DNA from: Plectrocnemia conspersa
Taxonomy: Eukaryota; Arthropoda; Insecta; Trichoptera; Polycentropodidae
DNA: 64,000 nt
Reading direction: 5' to 3'
Assembly: GCA_009617715.1 (NCBI GenBank)
Contig: VTFK01000206.1
Span: 248,001 to 312,000, forward strand
Shown one piece after another: positions 25,085-38,800 of the stretch; position 1 is the first letter of the stretch, and the number at the start of each line of letters is the position of its first letter. Position numbers and translations under genes: made by a program. The notes below the pieces were generated by a model, which was not told where the DNA came from, did not search any database, and saw only the letters and a list, made by a program, of their open reading frames with translations.

Positions 25085-25855
25085 ATGAGCTTCAAAGATA
25101 AGGTCGTTCTGATTACTGGTGCCAGCTCGGGTATCGGAGCTGCCACCGCTGTACATTTTGCCTCGATCGGTGCGCTCCTCTCCCTAAACGGCCGCAATGA
25201 AGTCAACCTGAAGAAGGTCGCCGAGGACTGTAAAAGACGCAGTCACTTTGAGCCCCACCTCGTACTCGGAGATGTGAACGTAGAAGCAGACGCAGAAAGG
25301 ATATTGGCTTTGACAGTCGAGCGTTATGGAAAAATTGACGTTCTGGTCAACAACGCCGGAATCTTTGAATTGGGAAACATTGAGACTACAAATCTAGCCC
25401 AGTATGATCGAGTGATGAACACCAATGTGCGCAGCGTGTACCATCTGACCATGCTCGCCGTGCCACACCTGATCAAGACCGAAGGCAACGTGGTGAACGT
25501 GTCCAGCGTCAACGGCATCAGGGCATTTGCCGGCGTGCTTGCCTATTGCGTTTCTAAGGCAGCGCTGGACCAGTTCACCAGGTGCGTCGCTTTAGAGCTG
25601 GCGTCAAAAAAAATTAGAGTCAACTCTGTTAACCCTGGCGTTATCCTTACCGAAATACACAGGAAGGCTGGGATGGACGACAAGCAATACGCTGCGTTCT
25701 TAGAAAGGACTAAGGAGACGCACGCTTTGGGCAGAGCTGGCCTTCCAGAGGAAGTCGCTGAGTCCATCGCGTTCCTAGCCAGCGATTCGGCCGCCAATAT
25801 CACTGGAGTTACTCTATCGGTGGACGGTGGTAGACACGCCATGTGCCCCCGATAA
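25085..25855 (+). CDS. Classical short-chain dehydrogenase/reductase (SDR)
   Basis: Single-exon 256-residue protein of usual classical-SDR length. The Rossmann cofactor motif TGASSGIG is at residues 11-18, NGR at 35-37 (an Arg here suggests NADP(H)), NNAG at 89-92, and the catalytic set N114, S141, Y154 and K158 (YCVSK) is complete. PG(V)ILTE at 184-190 and a C-terminal SVDGG are also typical. It resembles bacterial-type 3-oxoacyl-ACP reductase (FabG-like) SDRs common as insect paralogues; the substrate cannot be read from sequence. No signal peptide, so probably cytosolic. A stop in the 5' flank and the good fit of MSFKDKV support this ATG. AATAAA lies at 25982-25987. Base composition is much more GC-rich than the flanks. 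Confidence 0.93.
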   Translation: MSFKDKVVLITGASSGIGAATAVHFASIGALLSLNGRNEVNLKKVAEDCKRRSHFEPHLVLGDVNVEADAERILALTVERYGKIDVLVNNAGIFELGNIETTNLAQYDRVMNTNVRSVYHLTMLAVPHLIKTEGNVVNVSSVNGIRAFAGVLAYCVSKAALDQFTRCVALELASKKIRVNSVNPGVILTEIHRKAGMDDKQYAAFLERTKETHALGRAGLPEEVAESIAFLASDSAANITGVTLSVDGGRHAMCPR

Positions 25856-25981
25856 CCCATCGAATGTAAATTGCTGTTTTAATTCGAATATTTGAAGTTG
25901 TATGGTAATTTAAACTAGTAACAAACTCGCAGGATATTCTGGAAAATCTATGTTTTATTAGTAGTTGTATTTTGTGCAATT

Positions 25982-25987
25982 AATAAA
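25982..25987 (+). terminator. Polyadenylation signal of the SDR gene
   Basis: AATAAA about 127 bp after the stop codon. Confidence 0.6.
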
Positions 25988-26757
25988 CCATGTACTTTGA
26001 CTTCGCGATTTTTTTACTGCTAATAGTAATCCTGGTCTTAATCTATTCGGCATTGGCATTCCATACTATTTTAATTATTTAAATTATTTTATGTCTTCAT
26101 TCGCGTTTTTTCTAGTTATTAAAATTATTTTCATATGCTAGCACATCAGTGTTTTAGATGTTCTGCTCGAGACATTACTAAATAAATTTACTATAAGAGA
26201 AGTATTCATATTAAGTCACATTAAACGACTCATCAAATAAAATCAATGCTAAGGTATAGAAAAATTGATGCATATAAAAGCAGCATAAGTGAGTAAACGG
26301 CGGTTCGTTTTGTAGGATAAGTGGCTAAGTTGCAGGGTTAAAAACCGTTGACTTTTATAGTATTTATACTGGCAACACTGAAATATATATTTACGTTATT
26401 TGACATCCACTTCAGTTTGAATCCTATAAATTAAGTAGCTAACTAGTAGCTATATCTTCGTCAATAATCTTATCAAATTGGTAAAATGAACGTAATATAT
26501 TGCTCTTAATATATGTGTCTATAATAAATCTTCTATGCAAATTTATTTTTAATAAAATAAATTTTCATAGAATATATTTATTTAATTTAATAAAATAAAT
26601 TTAAATTCCCCGACTTTTTAAAAAAACATTAAAATAATTAGCATTAATTTATTTATGAATGTTTTATTTACCAATCGACAAACATATATAAAAATAAAAT
26701 ATTTATCTGAATGTTTATGTTTATTTAAAAAATGTAGGTCAAGTAGATTTTTTGAAA

Positions 26758-26769
26758 CTGGCAACATTG
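26758..26769 (+). promoter_or_regulatory. Motif-1-like element before MMS19
   Basis: CTGGCAACATTG, 52 bp before the MMS19 ATG; a closer copy, CTGGCAACACTG, lies at 26369-26380. They resemble the insect core-promoter 'Motif 1' (Drosophila TGGTCACACTG-type) found in TATA-less housekeeping genes. Inferred from similarity and position only. Confidence 0.35.
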
Positions 26770-26820
26770 TTGTAATATTGAATTAAAGTGCCTGTCCAAG
26801 TGTCAATTAGACAGGTTAAG

Positions 26821-29800
26821 ATGTCTTTCGAGGAGTTCAACGCGCAAAAGCTTTCCAATGGTCAGTATATAGTCTTACGTAGTGTAATTTATATTGTAAT
26901 CGACTTACAACTAGCGTAAATTAATTTCGGGCGATTTTTAGGTTAAGAATCCATTGTTTGCATGTCAATGTTTTATAGTAATTTTGCTATAAAATTTAAC
27001 TGAGCTAATCAAATTCTTAATACGAGTATAACTTAAATTTACTTTTTGCTATACTTTTTCATGGAGTGATTATTTATTGGTTTACATACAAATAATTATG
27101 AATATATATTATGACTGCGGAAAGTCAAAATACTTGAAAGTGATTGAGGACGTAACTACGGATAATCATTTTGAATAATTTAACAAGAGCTGTTAGCACT
27201 GCAACTGGTCTATAATTTTTAATAAGATGACTTTTGTGCATTTACGTTTATCATGAATGATGATGAATTTAGAATCAGATTAAAAACACGCTTTGCGAAC
27301 TAATTTAAACCCAAAAGAATGTCCTTTGAGTGCTAAAATCTCTAAAATGGAATTGAGGACCGGATGGACCGAATGGAGTACAAAGTAAACCCATTCAGAT
27401 TTGAGTCAAAGTTAACATAACACTACTTTTTTATGTTTAATTCTTATAGATTGTAATAACAATAATTTTGGGGTTCAAATTTACCCCACTTAAGATTTAA
27501 GATCTCAATTTCTTTAATGGTTAATATTAAAGACTATTGATTAGCTGTTTTATTTATTATATGGTTTGCTATTCAAATAATTTTATTATTTTATGTGATT
27601 TCAGATGTCAAATCAGGAAAGGAACAGTTGGTGTCGGTCGTGGAACGTTTACAACCATTGCTGACCACCACAAACATAGACGAGAGAACGAGAGGCGTGC
27701 AAATTCTGTCGCAAATTTTGGCTGACCTTCCCGATAACTTTCTAACTGAAGTCGAACTGAGTTTCGTCGCATCTTTCTACACAGAGAGACTCAAAGACAA
27801 CCATCGCTTGGTTCCGACTGTTTTGGATGGAGTTTTGACCCTGATGAGGGCTAGGCAAATACCCGGCGAAGCGCCTGCTAAAATGTTGAATGCCATCTTT
27901 ACAAACGTTCCGTGCCAGCAGCAAGTTCGCACGGACAGATATAAAATATACTCAATACTTAACAACGCTACTGTTGATCACATTGATGGTAAGAAACTAG
28001 AAATCAGGTTTATGATTTTTACAAGAATCATTATTTATATTTTAAATAATTATATTCCGCATCACAGTGATGCTTAATAACCTTGAGAAGTATTTTTATT
28101 TATTTATTTAAATATGATGTGTGGAGCATAACAATTTTACGCCAAGCACAAAAGGCATAACAAAAAATATTTACTGAGCAATTAAATTAAATTATATATA
28201 CATATATATGTATTATTGACTAGACTACAATGCGTCCATCAACTGCGAGTGCCTGGATGAGAACAAATAAATATTGTGACAGATAGCTGCTAGGCGTTCT
28301 TCCAGAATCTTCGGATTATAAATATTCCCTACCAGCAACTTTAACAAGTGCTTTCAATGTACACTCGTCAACGCGACTCGAGGGAATCATAGGAATCGCA
28401 TAACTTGTAGGAATTTTGTGGAATGAAAATAAAAATGGATAATATTTTTATTGCCTCGCGTACTGGTAGCTGAGAAATATTTTTTGGTCATTTTCTATTA
28501 AAAGTGAGATAGTTGCATTAGTAGGCAACCAAATCAGAGAAGCATGTTTGAGTATACTGCATCAGGTGATTATACAAGTCACACAGTGCCCTCAAGCACC
28601 TCAATTGCAAGATAAATCCCAACATCTTAGAGGCTTTTTGGTGTATGTTTTCTATATGCTGATGAAATCTATAGTCTTCTTAAATAGGACACTCAAATCA
28701 GTTATTACTTTTATGTGATGAAGCACATTGATATTCATTAAGGAATACTTTAAGGTTATCAGTGAAAAGTAAGAATTTAGAAATACAAATAGCGTTCTGA
28801 TATTAATAAACAGAATAAACATTAATAGGCCGAGGTTAGGACCCTGAGGAATTTCATATGTGGCAATGTATTCAGACGACTCATGTTGCCTATATTGAAC
28901 ATATTGATAATGATTTAAAAAGTATGATTAAAAATTCATTATATAAATTCATTATATTTAATTCATTATAAAAAAATTCATTCATTTTATGGAAAAACCC
29001 ATATTTATATATTTTAAAAAATTAAGGCCTGACAAAGTTGATCAAAAGCCTTTTCAAAATCAACGTAGATGACATTTTTTTTTTTTTTTTTAACGCGTTT
29101 ATTTCAGAAATATTCATGGGTACAATAGTATACAGACATGTTAAATACACAATACTGGTTTATAACCATTTCCATTGTTTACAATTAAAAAATTAAAAAA
29201 TAATAATAATAAGTTATCCCTAAGTGTAATAAATTAAAGATTTAAGGAAAAACACATAAAACCTTTTACAAAAAAAAAAAAAAAAAAAAAAATATATTTT
29301 TCAAAATATACATACATTTATAAAATATAACACATACATAATTAAAAATACAATAAATCAGTGAACTAAAGCTGTTATTGTTTGCATTTGAATGTTCTAG
29401 AGCAAGATGTGCTTTGGCATTTTGTGTACATATTTAAATTTAAGTCCTTTTTTGTCGTAGTTACCGATACTGGATATTAGTGGGTTAGTATGTTCTCGCG
29501 AAATGTTTTTATAATATTTATCCGTGTGATAATAGCAATGTTCTTTTATTGTTGGAATTCTATATTTTTTATGTAACTTTTTAAGATTCGTATAAAATGG
29601 GGTGTTATATATTATTTTTATTGCTTTATTTTGAATTACTTGTAATTTATCAAAGTTAGTTTTACTCGTATTGCTCCATACCGGGCAAGCATATGTTAAG
29701 ACTGGTCTAATTAACTGTTTATAAAGACGAATATTATTTTTAATTGTTAGCGCGTTTTTTCTATTAAATATTGGTCGAAGAGCAGCGATAGCGGTTAGCC

Positions 29801-32800
29801 CTTTCGATCGGAGTTCTTTTAAATTTAAGCTTGGAGTCCAGGTGGATGCCTAGGTATTTAACGCTCTTTCTCCATGCTATGAGAGTGCCTTCCTCACTTT
29901 TAAGGGGTGGGGGTAAAGGTTGTCGACGGGTTGTAAAAATTATGGCTTCTGTTTTGTTTTCGTTTATTTTAATTTTCCATTTTTTAAAGTAAGTATTTAA
30001 GTTTTTCAGGGATTTTTGTAATCTAATTGAAATTTGTTTAAGACCGTGGGAACTGGTTAGTATGGCTGTATCGTCAGCATACATGGAGAGGTGGGTGTTT
30101 TTTAGGATGGGAATGTCGTTTGTATACAATATGAATAGAAACGGCCCGAGCAAACTTCCCTGTGGTACTCCAGCTGGTATTTTACGCGGAGACGATATTT
30201 CATTATTTAGTGAAACAACATAGCTTCTGTCTTTCAGGTATGAGCGGATAATGTGGAGAAGATAGCCAGGGGCTTCATACTTGGACAACTTGTATATAAG
30301 TCCATCATGCCACACAGTATCGAACGCTTTTTCCACATCTACCATAATTAAGCCTGTGCTTTTTTTCATGTTAAAGTTGGCAGATATGTGCTCAGTCAGT
30401 CTGTTAAGTTGGTGAGTGGTTGAGTGCTTTTCGCGAAAACCGAACTGTTCATTTATTAGTTTTTTATTAAGTGATTCTTTAAGCCTTATTAATATTATTT
30501 TTTCGAAGATTTTACTAATTGATGAAAGTAAGCTTATCGGGCGATAATTAATTGGAATAGTCGGGTCTTTACCAGGTTTTTTATTTTGCTGTTTTCCAAA
30601 TAGCGGGGAAATACCCTAAAGATAGGCATGCATTAAAAATGTTTGATAAGAATTGAAAGCACTTAAATGGGAGTTGCTTAATGAGAATATTATTTAATCT
30701 ATCGAGTCCAGGACTTTTTTGGTTTTTAAGCTGTTTGACGATATTTAAAATTTCTAAAGGAGTAACATTGTTAATTAAATTTATATCTAAATCTGATTTT
30801 TCAATTTTTTGAATTGCACTCTTTAACTCTTCTTTTCTGTGTTTGTGTGACTGAGGTCACGTGTGAGCACAAATGATGTGGCAAAAGCGTTCGCCAACAA
30901 GTCCGCTTTTTCCTGGCAAGTATTGGCAACGCTGTTTCCAGTTTTTAATGGGGGAATTTCCGAACGTTTATTTTTAATCGATTTCGTTATTTTCCAAAGG
31001 GAATTATCCGCGGGGTGCAATTTTTGAAGTTTACGCGTCCAGTTGTCGTTTTTTAATTTTTGGATTTTAACGCGAATTAAGTGGGTTACTTTATTTATTA
31101 TTGTTTTTAGGTGCGGTTTTTTAGTTTTTTGCCACATTTTTCGTATTTTGTTTTTAAATTTAATAAATTCTAGAATTTCCGGTGTAGGTACAATTTTATT
31201 TAACATGTATTTACGCGTAGGGACAAAGGCAATTTTTGCCTGCTCTATTACGGATAAAAGGTTATTTATATCGTCGTCTATTATTTTAGTTTCTGAAATT
31301 TTATAGTTTTCGCGCATTAACGGAATGCGTCTTTCAATATTATTTTTAAAACCTTTCCAATCAGCTTTTGCATAATCAAATGAGATCTCAGAGACTATCT
31401 CGACTTCACCCTCCAGAGTAAAAAACACTGGGAGGTGATCCGAAGACAGAGCCTGGATACAGTGCATTTTGGATATTCGAAAGTTACCCTTGACCAATGC
31501 GATGTCAAGAGTTGACGGCGTCATGTTATTGGTCGGGTGATGCGTTGGTGAGTTTGGAAAGTATACTACTGTATCGGTATTATTTAAGTAATTAAAAACT
31601 GTCGTTCCGGATCGATTCGAGCCAGGGCAACTCCAATGCGAGTGCCTGGCATTGAAGTCTCCAGTTAGTATAACTGAATTCTCCTGTCCAAACACAGCAT
31701 CGAGGTCACTCCGAAGCAACTCATCTCCGGGAGAATTATACCCGGCGGCAATCATTATTATTTTATTTTTATTTTTAATTTGTATTGCGACGGTTTCTAG
31801 GTTAATAGTGTTAGGGCAAATTCGCGCGTGCTTAATAGATTTTTTTAACAAATATCGCGACACCTCCACCTGGCCTTGAGAGTCGGTCCCTCCGGAGGCA
31901 GGTAAAGTCCGGTATGTAAACGTTTATGTGAGGTTTAAGGAAAGTTTCGGTAACTACGACAATGTCAATATTGTACTCACTGATTAACAGCTCCAGCTCA
32001 CCGATTTTGTTTCGGATTCCACGGAATTCCACGTCAATATATTGATGTCCAGCTTAGAAGAGGACATCAAGATATTCAACCATCATGATGGCGATTTCCA
32101 TTTTGCTGGCGCACCTGCCGGCCTTCACCCTAATCTCCTGGAGCACCATCAGCATCTTACGGAGATCCGATGTGGACATGGGTTCAGCAGTGGTTTCTTC
32201 GGAATTCTTGGTTGGCGGCCTCAGTGGCGTTTTGCTTCGTGCGAACTTTGGGGCGACGGATGGTTTTTCAAGCGCTGGTTTTACTGGCCGTAAAGCAGGA
32301 AACTGATCCTGCTCCAGGGTAAACGAAGGTTTAGGCGTGGCAGGTATCGCAGTCGCTGGTCTCTGCTGACGTTTCTTTGTCAGCTGGAGGTACTCTACCC
32401 GCCGTGGGCAGTCCTTGAAGTTGGCTGGGTGATCTGCTCCACATCCAGTGCATTTGGCCGGTGTCTCGCGGTCCTTTTTTGGCACAATCCATCGTGGCGT
32501 GGTTGCCCGTGCATTTGACGCATCTCGGAGGTCGTTGGCAATTCTTCGCTGCGTGTCCGTAGTTCTGGCACCTAAAACATTGAGTAAGATGTCCGGTGTT
32601 ACGCCTATACTTATCAAGTATGACCTTAGTGAAGCAAACGTACCGGATGCTTCTTATGTTTGTAGTGGTGGTGTCCGAGGTAAATTGGACGAGGTAGAGC
32701 CGAGAGCTGCCTGGAGTCTCAGATTTTGTTTTCATTGTCGTCACCTTGACGACACTTAATCCTTGCCGCTCGAGGTCAGCGGCGATGTCTTCGATGGGGA

Positions 32801-35800
32801 TCTCTGGGAGCCCTTTTAAGACAGATTTGACCGTTTTGTCTTGATCGGTGGTGAAGGTATGGAAGGCGCGTTGGCCCTTTAGCCCCTCCATTAGTAGGGC
32901 TCGAAGTTCGAGAGATGCACAGCTCACGGCCGCATTACCCCTTCCGGTGTAACGCAACGTGAATTGCGGTGACTTGATGATCGACTTGATCAAGTCGATC
33001 GTTTGCAAGTGTGTGCCTGATACTTCTACAATAACAGGCGGGATTCTCAGCCGCTTGTTGTTTATCACTTCCGGGAGCTTATCGAACCGGTTCTGGCTCA
33101 AAGTGACAGTGTTTTTCCCTTCTGTTGATGGCCGAGCTGTTTTTTTCGGCAACTGCCATTCCTGATCCAATGTTGTTGTTGACGCCGAAGGAGCGTTAAG
33201 GAACGCCTTCATTGTTCCGATGGTCCGTTTTCGCGCCTTCTTCATGGCGCCAATCCTGTGTCCAATTGCAGTGGGCGTGGTTGAGATGATAGGAGTCTTG
33301 ACTTTGTACGGCAGCGGAGCGGCGCGTGGAAGCGTGCGTCCGCGGCAACAGCACAGAGCGAAGTGAACGTAGATGACATTACTCAATTGCTTATATTGAA
33401 ATTTTTCATCATAAAAATGGAAAACCATAGCAGATTCTTTGTTACTGATCTCGATACATAAAAACCATGCTATCGATCAATCAAGCATCATTCGAAATGG
33501 TTTAAGGCAGTGCTCTTCAACCTTTTTACAAAAATGGGAAAAATATTTCGTAGACCGGCGTCAACCCAAAATAAAAACCAATGTTGGATAGAATATTATT
33601 TATTTAATCTAATGCTATAAAACTACAATTTTTGTTAGTGCGACATCTGCTGCTCTATCATAGATTTGTTCCACTTTTTATGTTTTGGGGTCGCTCGTAG
33701 TTTTCCATACATCAGGAAAAGTATTTCTTGTGCAATAAGATTGCTTATAATCTCTTTATGTTAGATATTTTATGGGGTCGGGTTTTCCATACATCAGGAA
33801 AGTATTTCTTTGAATTTTCTCCCAGAAAAATTAATGTCATTTAATTAAATATTATGCATCTTAATGAAATCGAAATATTAAAAAAAACTGTAAAAAGCTG
33901 AAATTAGGTCCCTGATTCTAAACCAAAATTAATATAAATAAAATTCCTACTTACTAAAATGACGTCACTGCGTAATAGTCTTAATCAGGGTGGCAATTAT
34001 ATAATAATATATATTTTCTCAATTTAAATTAGAATGCTGTCTATAGTGACTTCTGGACGATTGTCACAGCAATTTCATTTTTTAAGTTAACATTTGTGAT
34101 TTAAATATTTTTGCAGGTGTACGTTTCTGCATATGTTATCCTTTCGATTCGAAATTATTTAGCGTACTTTTTTCTTCCAATGATGGTGAATCGTTGAATT
34201 TTTTTCTGAATATAATATGAATCCTGCATATCTATGAGTAGAAGTGAATTATGATCAATGGTTCGATTCTATTCATATGTATAAAAAATAACAATAGAGA
34301 AAAAGTAAATATAAAATATCATTCATATTTTTTATTGCCATAAATTATACATTGGCAAAATAATATTTTTTATAATTGCTGAGCATTGTTAGAAATATTT
34401 TTTTTTCAAAATAATATTTTTTTATAATTGCTGAGCATTGTTAAAAATATTTTTTTTTAATTTATTATTTTTTGAATCTGTAATCAATTATATACTTAGC
34501 ATTTGAAAATAATTGCGTTAATAACATTACTATATATAAAAAATATATTTATTGTAGTAAAGTAGTAACTGGGGGGGATGCAGGCTCTTTGGTGATGTAA
34601 TATCTAATGGTGTAGGCAGGCACCATGGGGCTAGTTTCTGCGGTATAGCTCTTGAGGCTGCAGTATTCGGCGGCACTGATAGAAGGTGCTTACTGTGGTG
34701 GGATCGATCAGACAAGGGCTGAGCCCCGGCGGCGGGCCCGATGGCATAGGTAATTTGGTGTGCGACTACTTTTGTCTTTGGTTTGGATGACTATTGTCGT
34801 GTGTAAGAGGAGGGGGGAGAGGTTTTAAGAACCCAAATAAAAAAAATGATGTCACTTTTAATCCCGCAGTGTCCAGAGTCTCAGTTTTTAGTTGGTGTTA
34901 TACATATGGCCGCCACAATACATATTTTATATTTTTTCCCAAAAGATTTACGGTCATAAATTTAATTTGTCCATTTAAATGGTTTTATTCGGTCCATCAA
35001 GCAGAAATTGAGAGCACGTGGCAACTGAGTCTAATTTTATTGTTACTCTTATAAAAACTAAAAAATTATGTTTTTTAAAATAAAATATTGTTAATCTGTT
35101 TATTGCATTTCAGATATCAGGAATATGGGAACAGATTTCATCCTCGGTTTAATATTGATGATGGACGGCGAGAGAGATCCCAGGAACCTGTTTTTTCTAT
35201 TTTCCATCATCCCGGCCATCTTGAAAAAGATACGGCTCAGGAACGCCATTGAGGAGATGTTTGAAGTGATAGCTTGTTACTTCCCCGTTGACTTCAACAC
35301 GCCCCAAGACGAAGTCAACGCCGTTACGAGGAACGACTTGGCTGATAAACTGTCCTATTGCCTATGCGCTGTGCCTTCTTTTAGTGAATTTTGCATTCTC
35401 TTAATCCTCGAAAAGCTCAGTTCCAGCCTTAAGGTCGCTAAATTAGATTCGCTTTTATTACTGGTAAGTGTTTGAAATAATCGATTTTATCAGTCATTTC
35501 ATAAATTATCAATACTAAGTTATTGTAATGTTTGTTTTAGAAACGTAGTTGTGCCGTTTTCACTGCCGAATCATACGAGCCACATTTATCCGAAATTTTC
35601 AAAGAGCTGGAAAAAGAACTGTCCAAAAATAACGATAGCGAAATCTTAGAATCTATTTATGAAACTCTAACCGAATTTGTTAACAAATTGTGTTCATCGG
35701 TAATCATGGAAGAAAAGTCAGAGATTCATGTGATGAAGCTATTAGATTCGATGCTGTTTTCTTTGAACACTTCAATGTTGAGATCCTACGAAGTGCCGTT

Positions 35801-38800
35801 GGGTGTTTTTTTGAGCGTTTCTAAATCGTCTAAAAAATATTGCCTTTTCATCGTCAAATCTGGGAACACGTTATTGATAAATCAACTTAAAAACGACAAC
35901 AGGACTCCGTTGAAGATATCGATATTGATATATATACAAAATCTGCTCGAAGTCTGTAAAGGTTGGAATGTTTTAGATGATACTATGGAAGATTTTACAT
36001 CGTTGACTGATAAATCTCTGAATGTGCTATCAAATTGTGGCTCAGAGATGAGAGTCGCTATTTATTTCACTTTATCTAAAACGTTGGAGCTGGTGAAAGA
36101 AGAACAATCATCGCAGTTCAAAGATGTGTTGTATAGAGACATTAAAAAAGAGAGTTCTATAAAAGTATTAGAGGCATGTAAAACTCTATTGTTAGCGTTA
36201 GCCAAAAAGTATCCGTCTATCTATGACTCAATTTTGAACGAATTTGCGGTGTTGCAGCTTTTGATGGAAGACGAACCTCTAGTTAAAAGGAGGCTCGATA
36301 TAATGTGGATGATTGCGAGCGTCAATCATTTTAGTGATCAAATATTCAATAATTTTTTGACGATGATTCCAAAGTGCGATCAAATATTAGCGTCGTTGAT
36401 TTTAGAAAGCTTATCGCACTCTTTCATGAAAGCTGATATATACGACGAGCAGAAGTTGCGAAGTATTCAAGATAAACATAAATTGATCGAAGTGTTTTTA
36501 GATCTGCTTTTAGTGCAAGGCTTCAATCAATTCGCTGACGTTCAGCAACACATATCGAATATTATCATCACGATTATGAGAGTTCAAAGCTCGGAAGTAC
36601 AAACTAATTTACTATCAGATCTGTTATCCAAGTATTTGGATATGTTCCTCGACCGTGACGGTTCTTCAATAATTATTTTAGAAGCATTGTTAAATAGCAC
36701 AAGAATAGACGTACAATTAGAACACACTGAAGATATCATATTCAAGTCATTCGATTTGTGTATGAATCATACGTGTGAAAAAGTACGACTAAAAGCTTGT
36801 ACTTTGATAGTTAATATTTTTAATAAATATATTAAATCTGAACATATCCATAAACATTATGATACTTTAAAAGATCGGTTATTACTTACGCTCGATGCTA
36901 AAGATGATACAAATATGACAAATGCATTAACTCTAGTTTCTTGGTTAACTAAAGGTTTTTGCCACAATAGACATCCAGACGCATCGTTCTGGTTATTAAA
37001 AGTAAGCGTCTCGATTGCTTTATTCCTATGTTTTGATATTTGATACATAAATGTGTTTTTGTAGCTTTTAGGATATTTGCACGATGATAAATTAGTGGCG
37101 AAAGCGGTGGAAGGAGTCAAGTTAATATTGGAAGAGGACGAAGGCGTTCTGAACAAAAATTGTTATAGTGTAACAAATTTCTTATATAGACAGAGAGTAT
37201 TTTTTATGTACTCTGAAAACATGAATTCCACGAAGAAACAAACAAGGCCAATTTTGCGTTGCTGGATGTACATTTTACGATCAATACCAAAATCAGTGCT
37301 GCTCATGGAGCTACCGAAGGTAATTATTTGTGCCAAATACTTGATTAGTATGTAAATTTACACACTGATTTCAGCAATATTGCTGATGTTAATCATTAAA
37401 AAATATGATTTTTGAACTTATTTAAAACTAAGCTATGTATAATATCTTATAATCATGATTTCCATAAAGAAAAAAATATACTACCTATTGCAGAAAGTCT
37501 TCAAAAAATTCTATGTAGGCGTTGATATATATATCATATATTAAATTAAATACAGTGAATGTGTATTACTGGTGAAATCATATCGGAATACATTTTCACT
37601 GGTAGATATATATATTTGTACTAGTGAAAATATAATTTATCTGACAGGTGTTAGTGATTTGAACTATCATTTGTGTAAAAAAGCGACGAAAAGAGGTCTT
37701 CAACTGACGGTTGTAAACACTATTTATTAAATCCTGTACGCCATCAGTGAGTTATGTTTAAAAGATAGCTGTAGGGCGAAACATCACCTGTTAAGGCCAG
37801 ATTATCTGCAGTCAATTAATACAGTTTCACTTTGACCAGTAAAATTGTAAATCAATTTTTGATTCGTAGAAACTGACCCAGTGAGCTAAATTATATTTAT
37901 ACTAGTGAAAATATAACTTCACTGAAATGTACACATTTGCTGTTCAAACCCAAACTTAACCTAAATTATAGTTATTTTAGAACATTTAATAGGTCAAGTT
38001 GGGCTTGGTTAATTATTTAGGTTAGGTATGAACTTGAACAGTAAATAGACGCTTGGCAAATAGCAAATCGAGTAATTGACATTTTAGAGTAGCATATAAT
38101 TTTACTAGCGCCACCAGTTGAATTATATTTTCACTAGTAGAAATATAAATCGTTATTTAAAAATGTATTCAGATGCGATTTCACTGAAACAGCTAGTGAA
38201 ATTTTATTTATACTAGTGAAAATATAAGTTCACTGAAAAATATAGATTAACTGGAACATATATAACGTTTTTTTTTATATAATATATAATAATTGTTGAC
38301 ATTTCGGTTTCTATACATTTTTGTAAAATTGATCTTATTAATAGCTTGTTCTGCAATCTTGTTTCAAAATCGCTTCTCCGCTAAAAAATCACAGAAAAGG
38401 TTGAAAAAAATAAAAACAATTTAAAAAAAAATTTTTTTTTTTGTCAATTATGTGGATTTTTAAGGATATGATAACAACCATCGTTTTAATCATATCGACA
38501 TGAGCTAAAAATAAATCTTGCAAATATTTTAACTCTGTTTGTTAGTACGTCTGACTTGTTTCAAAAAATGTTCTGTAATAGATACCTAAAAAATTAAAAT
38601 TAAAAACTTTTTTTACACTTTTTTAGTATGTATATACAGAAATTTTTCGGTTTTAAACTTGATTATATTTTTTTTTCTCACAAAGATTGAAAATTATCCG
38701 CTGTTTTCAATAATATCACTAGGTATTTTTATCATAAAAACTTACTTATTGTAGTCGATTTTATTTTTTATTTTTTCATCTAATATTCATAAAAGTATTC

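Larger units (their letters stand above)
29077..33365 (-). mobile_element. Jockey-type non-LTR retrotransposon, near full length, decayed
   Basis: The 4.29-kb element is bounded by a perfect 15-bp target duplication. On its coding (minus) strand it runs from a GC-rich 5' end through ORF1, endonuclease and reverse transcriptase to a poly-A tail (the T-run at about 29077-29093). A second poly-A-like tract lies at 29272-29291. Frameshifts near 32480, 31850 and 30590 and after 29830 break the two ORFs, so it cannot move on its own. Clade assigned from ORF1 CCHC knuckles, EN and YADD motifs. It sits antisense in MMS19 intron 2. Confidence 0.9.

Noticed and set aside
24892..25206. Minus-strand open frames overlapping the SDR gene (also 25324-25518 and 25543-25860).
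   Set aside because: Antisense shadows of a GC-rich coding sequence; no domains.
32470..32490. A-run in LINE ORF1 as a programmed frameshift site.
   Set aside because: The change needed is +1 and the codon phase does not fit an X-XXY-YYZ heptamer; other frameshifts in the element show general decay.
32331..33428. Long LINE ORF1 frame beginning MVFHFYDEKF.
   Set aside because: Its first 20 or so codons belong to the older LINE flank and the duplication; the element's own start is the ATG at 33245.
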